Shown here: piece after piece, positions 6,216 through 8,398 of the stretch
Layout of the letters: each line of letters starts with the position of its first letter
How positions within the stretch are numbered: the stretch's first letter is position 1
Source of the DNA: Thermodesulfobacteriota bacterium
GTDB taxonomy: Bacteria; Desulfobacterota; SM23-61
Assembly: GCA_030018715.1 (NCBI GenBank)
Contig: JASEHN010000107.1
Location: 1-8,398, forward strand
Reading direction: 5' to 3'
Length of the DNA stretch: 8,398 nucleotides
The notes under the pieces: model-generated
What the model was told of the DNA's origin: nothing
Seen by the model: the letters and a program-made list of their open reading frames with translations, nothing else
The model's database searches: none
Position numbers and translations under genes: made by a program

Positions 6216-7190
6216 ATGAATTCTTTGCTCCGGGTAGAAGACCTGAAAACTTGTTTTTACACCGACGCCGGAATGGTCAAAGCGGTCGACGGAATCTCCT
6301 ACGATATTCAGGAAGGTGAAACCATGGGATTAGTAGGGGAAAGCGGTTGCGGCAAGAGCGTGAGCGCCTTATCCATCCTGCGCTTGATTCCTTATCCCCC
6401 TGGAAAAATCACCGGGGGAAAAGTTGTGTTTGAAGGGAAAGATCTCCTGCAGATTTCCGAAGATGAGATTCGGGACGTCCGGGGGAACCGGATCGCCATG
6501 ATTTTTCAGGAACCCATGACCTCGCTCAATCCGGTTCTGACCATAGGCCTGCAGATCGGAGAAGCCCTGGAAATTCATCGCGGCCTGAAGAGGAAGGAAA
6601 CGCGGGATGAAGTTTTAAAGCTCTTACGGATGGTAGGCATTCCGGATCCTGAAAGGCGGATCGATGATTACCCGCACCAATTCAGCGGCGGGATGCGCCA
6701 GCGGGTGATGATTGCCATGGCCTTGAGCTGTAACCCCAAGCTGCTCATTGCCGATGAACCCACAACTGCCGTGGATGTGACCATTCAGGCCCAGCTCCTG
6801 GAGACCATCAAGGACCTGACCTCCAGGCTGGGGACGGCGGTCATCCTGATCACCCATAATTTAGGAGTGGTGGCCCGGTATGTCAACCGTATGGCTGTCA
6901 TGTATGCCGGAAGAATTATTGAATCTGGCCCAGCGACCGAAGTATATGAGCATCCCCGGCATCCTTATACGGTTGGGTTATTGGCCTCCGTACCCAGGCT
7001 CGATAAGCCGCGTGTGGGGCGCTTGGTGCCCATCGATGGGCAGCCTCCAGACCTCATTCGTCTGCCCCCCGGCTGTTCGTTTTTTCCGCGATGTTCCCAC
7101 CGTATGCAGCAATGTTCAATGGAGAGACCGGAACTAAGAATCGTGGGAGCAGGACACTTGGCTGCCTGCTTAAAAGACCTCGGATCATAG
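6216..7190 (+). CDS. ABC transporter ATP-binding protein, DppD/OppD type
   Basis: A 324-residue cytoplasmic ATPase, one of the two motors of the importer. Visible motifs: Walker A GESGCGKS (41-48), Q-loop FQEP (97-100), signature FSGGMRQR (156-163), Walker B LLIADEP (176-182), D-loop AVD (185-187, where ALD is usual) and the switch histidine H214. The C-terminal oligopeptide/dipeptide extension follows from about 235 (HPRHPYTVGLLASVPRLD, then PIDGQPP and LPPGCSFFPRC). It carries four cysteines, C287, C293, C300 and C318, spaced C-X5-C-X6-C-X17-C. In characterised DppD-type ATPases such a set binds a 4Fe-4S cluster, so I infer one here. All catalytic residues are present. The ATG follows the previous stop codon with no gap; GAGG at 6202-6205 is a modest ribosome site, so the gene probably relies on coupling to the upstream permease. 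Confidence 0.94.
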   Translation: MNSLLRVEDLKTCFYTDAGMVKAVDGISYDIQEGETMGLVGESGCGKSVSALSILRLIPYPPGKITGGKVVFEGKDLLQISEDEIRDVRGNRIAMIFQEPMTSLNPVLTIGLQIGEALEIHRGLKRKETRDEVLKLLRMVGIPDPERRIDDYPHQFSGGMRQRVMIAMALSCNPKLLIADEPTTAVDVTIQAQLLETIKDLTSRLGTAVILITHNLGVVARYVNRMAVMYAGRIIESGPATEVYEHPRHPYTVGLLASVPRLDKPRVGRLVPIDGQPPDLIRLPPGCSFFPRCSHRMQQCSMERPELRIVGAGHLAACLKDLGS

Positions 7191-7192
7191 AA

Positions 7193-8170
7193 ATGCTAAA
7201 CGACATCCTTATCGAAGCCAAAAAAGTTGCCATGTATTTTCCCCTTACCAAAGGGATCATTCGCCAGCGAAAAATCGCCGAAATCAAGGCGGTCGACGGA
7301 GTGGATTTAGCCATCCGCAGGGGCGAGACCCTTGGCCTGGTTGGGGAGAGCGGCTGCGGCAAGACGACTCTGGGCAGATGTTTCCTGCAATTGCTCCGTC
7401 CTACCTCGGGGGAGGTCTTCTTTGAAAAAGTAGATCTCTGCCTGCTGGGCGATAATCAACTTCGACCCGTTAGGCAGGGAATGCAGATTATCTTCCAGGA
7501 CCCTTTCGACTCCCTCGACCCGCGCATGACGGCTGAAGAGATTGTGGCCGAACCCTTACGGGTCCACACCAAAATGAGAGGCCGGGAATTAAAGGATAAA
7601 GTGGCGGACCTTTTGCGAATTGTTGGTTTGAACCCCTCCATGGCCGAGCGATATCCCCATGAATTCAGCGGGGGACAACGGCAAAGATTGGGAATCGCCC
7701 GGGCTTTATCCATCCGGCCTAAATTTATCGTATGCGACGAGCCGATCTCTGCCCTCGACGTCTCCATTCAGGCCCAGATCATAAACCTATTGGAAGATCT
7801 TCAGGGAGAATTTAATCTTACCTACTTATTCATCGCCCATGACCTTTCCGTCGTTCGGCATATCAGCCACAGGGTAGCCGTCATGTATCTGGGCAAGATC
7901 GTCGAGATTGCCAATCGAGATGATCTCTACCAGTTTGCCCAGCACCCCTACACGAAAGCCTTGCTTTCGGCCGTGCCCATTCCTGATCCTGCGGTGGAAG
8001 CTTTGAGAGAAAGGATTATTTTAGGGGGAGAACCACCCAGTCCAATGGCTCTTCCTGCCGGATGTAATTTTAACCCCCGGTGTTCCATTGGCATAGACCT
8101 CTGCCAGCAGGAAGTCCCCCCACTCCATCAGGCCGGGAGGGATCATTGGGTCGCCTGCCATCGGGCTTAA
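7193..8170 (+). CDS. ABC transporter ATP-binding protein, DppF/OppF type
   Basis: A 325-residue ATPase that forms the heterodimeric motor with the preceding subunit. Motifs: Walker A GESGCGKT (51-58), Q-loop FQDP (101-104), signature FSGGQRQR (158-165), Walker B FIVCDEP (178-184), D-loop ALD (187-189) and switch histidine H216. The DppF-type entry MYFPLTKGI (14-22), a region that DppD subunits lack, separates the two paralogues. The C-terminal extension repeats the cysteine pattern of its partner exactly: C291, C297, C304, C322, or C-X5-C-X6-C-X17-C, suggesting a second 4Fe-4S site. ATG 7193 lies 2 nt after the previous stop. An in-frame ATG at 7091 would add 34 residues overlapping the DppD gene and is not typical of the family, so I reject it. 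The ribosome site is weak, consistent with translational coupling. This is the last gene of the operon. Confidence 0.94.
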   Translation: MLNDILIEAKKVAMYFPLTKGIIRQRKIAEIKAVDGVDLAIRRGETLGLVGESGCGKTTLGRCFLQLLRPTSGEVFFEKVDLCLLGDNQLRPVRQGMQIIFQDPFDSLDPRMTAEEIVAEPLRVHTKMRGRELKDKVADLLRIVGLNPSMAERYPHEFSGGQRQRLGIARALSIRPKFIVCDEPISALDVSIQAQIINLLEDLQGEFNLTYLFIAHDLSVVRHISHRVAVMYLGKIVEIANRDDLYQFAQHPYTKALLSAVPIPDPAVEALRERIILGGEPPSPMALPAGCNFNPRCSIGIDLCQQEVPPLHQAGRDHWVACHRA

Positions 8171-8193
8171 TTCTTTTTTTATTACCCTCTCCT

Positions 8194-8270
8194 GATGGCC
8201 TCGTAAAAAGTCGTCACTCCGGTGAAAACCGGAGTCCAGAGGTTTGATAACTCCTCGAAATAACTGGATT
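8194..8270. mobile_element. Second, inverted and truncated copy of the MITE-like element
   Basis: The first 48 bases (8194-8241) equal the reverse complement of 191-238 exactly, and one flanking base matches by chance. They include the terminal repeat (GATGGCCTCGTAAAAAGTC) and the hairpin ACTCCGGT/ACCGGAGT around GAAA (8215-8234). The match continues at lower identity (23 of 30) through 8270, ending at CTGGATT, after which the second hairpin and far terminus cannot be recognised. The copy is therefore intact on the gene-proximal side and degraded on the other. It starts 23 nt after the stop of the last operon gene, and its hairpin could help to end or protect the transcript, though no T-run follows it. 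Confidence 0.7.
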
Positions 8271-8297
8271 GTATAGGAATTTCCTTTTTCAACTTTA

Positions 8298-8313
8298 GTC
8301 CGCCTCAGGCGGA
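8298..8313. repeat. Short dispersed palindrome (TCCGCCT-C-AGGCGGA)
   Basis: A 15-base palindrome with 7-bp arms and one central base (8299-8313), preceded by G. Its core (8300-8313) is the exact reverse complement of 2417-2430 in the gap before the ABC operon. Two 14-base exact matches of this composition in 8.4 kb, both in non-coding DNA, indicate a small dispersed repeat. No function is known to me. Confidence 0.5.
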
Positions 8314-8367
8314 TCACTTTAGACGTTTGACACTTATTCTTTTTTTTTCTTAATCATGGTTTTAAAA

Positions 8368-8394
8368 CTCTGTGATCTCTGTGCCCTCTGTGGC
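8368..8394. repeat. 3 x 9 bp tandem repeat (CTCTGTGNN)
   Basis: Three units, CTCTGTGAT, CTCTGTGCC and CTCTGTGGC, share a seven-base core and differ only in the last two bases. The repeat lies at the right edge of the window and may continue beyond it. No ORF or RNA gene is associated with it here. Confidence 0.55.
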
Positions 8395-8398
8395 AAAT

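Noticed and set aside
7091..7192. A 34-residue N-terminal extension of the DppF-type ATPase
   Set aside because: The extra residues overlap the 3' end of the DppD-type gene and are not found in the family. ATG 7193 gives the usual N-terminus and the expected 2-nt spacing.
8153..8180. Intrinsic terminator after the last ATPase gene
   Set aside because: There is a T-run at 8174-8180, but the only hairpin before it is a 4-bp stem with a wobble pair, separated from the T-run by 7 nt. It is too weak to call.

Overview
The window is a stretch of bacterial chromosome at roughly 50% GC, with all seven genes on the + strand. The protein families (a DUF169 protein, a fosmidomycin-resistance-type MFS exporter, a Dpp/Opp-type ABC importer) and the repeat-rich intergenic DNA fit an anaerobic deltaproteobacterium-like organism (Desulfobacterota in the broad sense). 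That assignment is an inference from style; no taxonomic marker gene is present.

Layout. Bases 1-254 hold no gene but contain a compact MITE-like element (about 106-238). It has 19-bp terminal inverted repeats, two GAAA-loop hairpins and an apparent 5-bp target duplication (AATCA), and it sits directly against the ribosome binding site of the first gene. Bases 255-1013 encode a DUF169 protein of unknown function with four cysteines. Bases 1014-1158 are degenerate heptamer-repeat DNA. Bases 1159-2361 encode a 12-TM MFS transporter of the Fsr type. Bases 2362-2696 are a gene-free stretch with a GC-rich palindromic segment, a candidate promoter and a very strong Shine-Dalgarno sequence. Bases 2697-8170 encode a complete five-gene importer in the classical dppABCDF order: periplasmic binding protein, two permeases, two ATPases. 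Bases 8171-8398 hold an inverted, partly degraded second copy of the MITE-like element, a short palindrome and a 3 x 9 bp tandem repeat.

How the genes work together. The binding protein captures a peptide-like ligand in the periplasm and passes it to the two-permease channel, which is driven by the two ATPases. Permease 2 and both ATPase genes are packed within 0-7 nt of the preceding gene, so they are almost certainly cotranscribed. The binding-protein gene is set off from the first permease by about 100 nt containing a large stem-loop with a T7 tail, a layout that could make binding protein in excess over membrane subunits. The DUF169 and MFS genes upstream are separated by larger gaps and need not belong to the same transcript.

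Most notable. (1) A 49-bp perfect inverted repeat brackets the whole seven-gene block, about 8 kb apart. (2) The left repeat is a structurally well-defined mobile element with covarying hairpins, inserted in the leader of the DUF169 gene. (3) Both ATPases carry the same C-terminal Cys-X5-Cys-X6-Cys-X17-Cys pattern, a probable 4Fe-4S site. (4) Nearly every sizeable gap carries its own kind of short repeat. I see no convincing new defence or enzymatic system; the novelty lies in the repeats and in the uncharacterised DUF169 gene.
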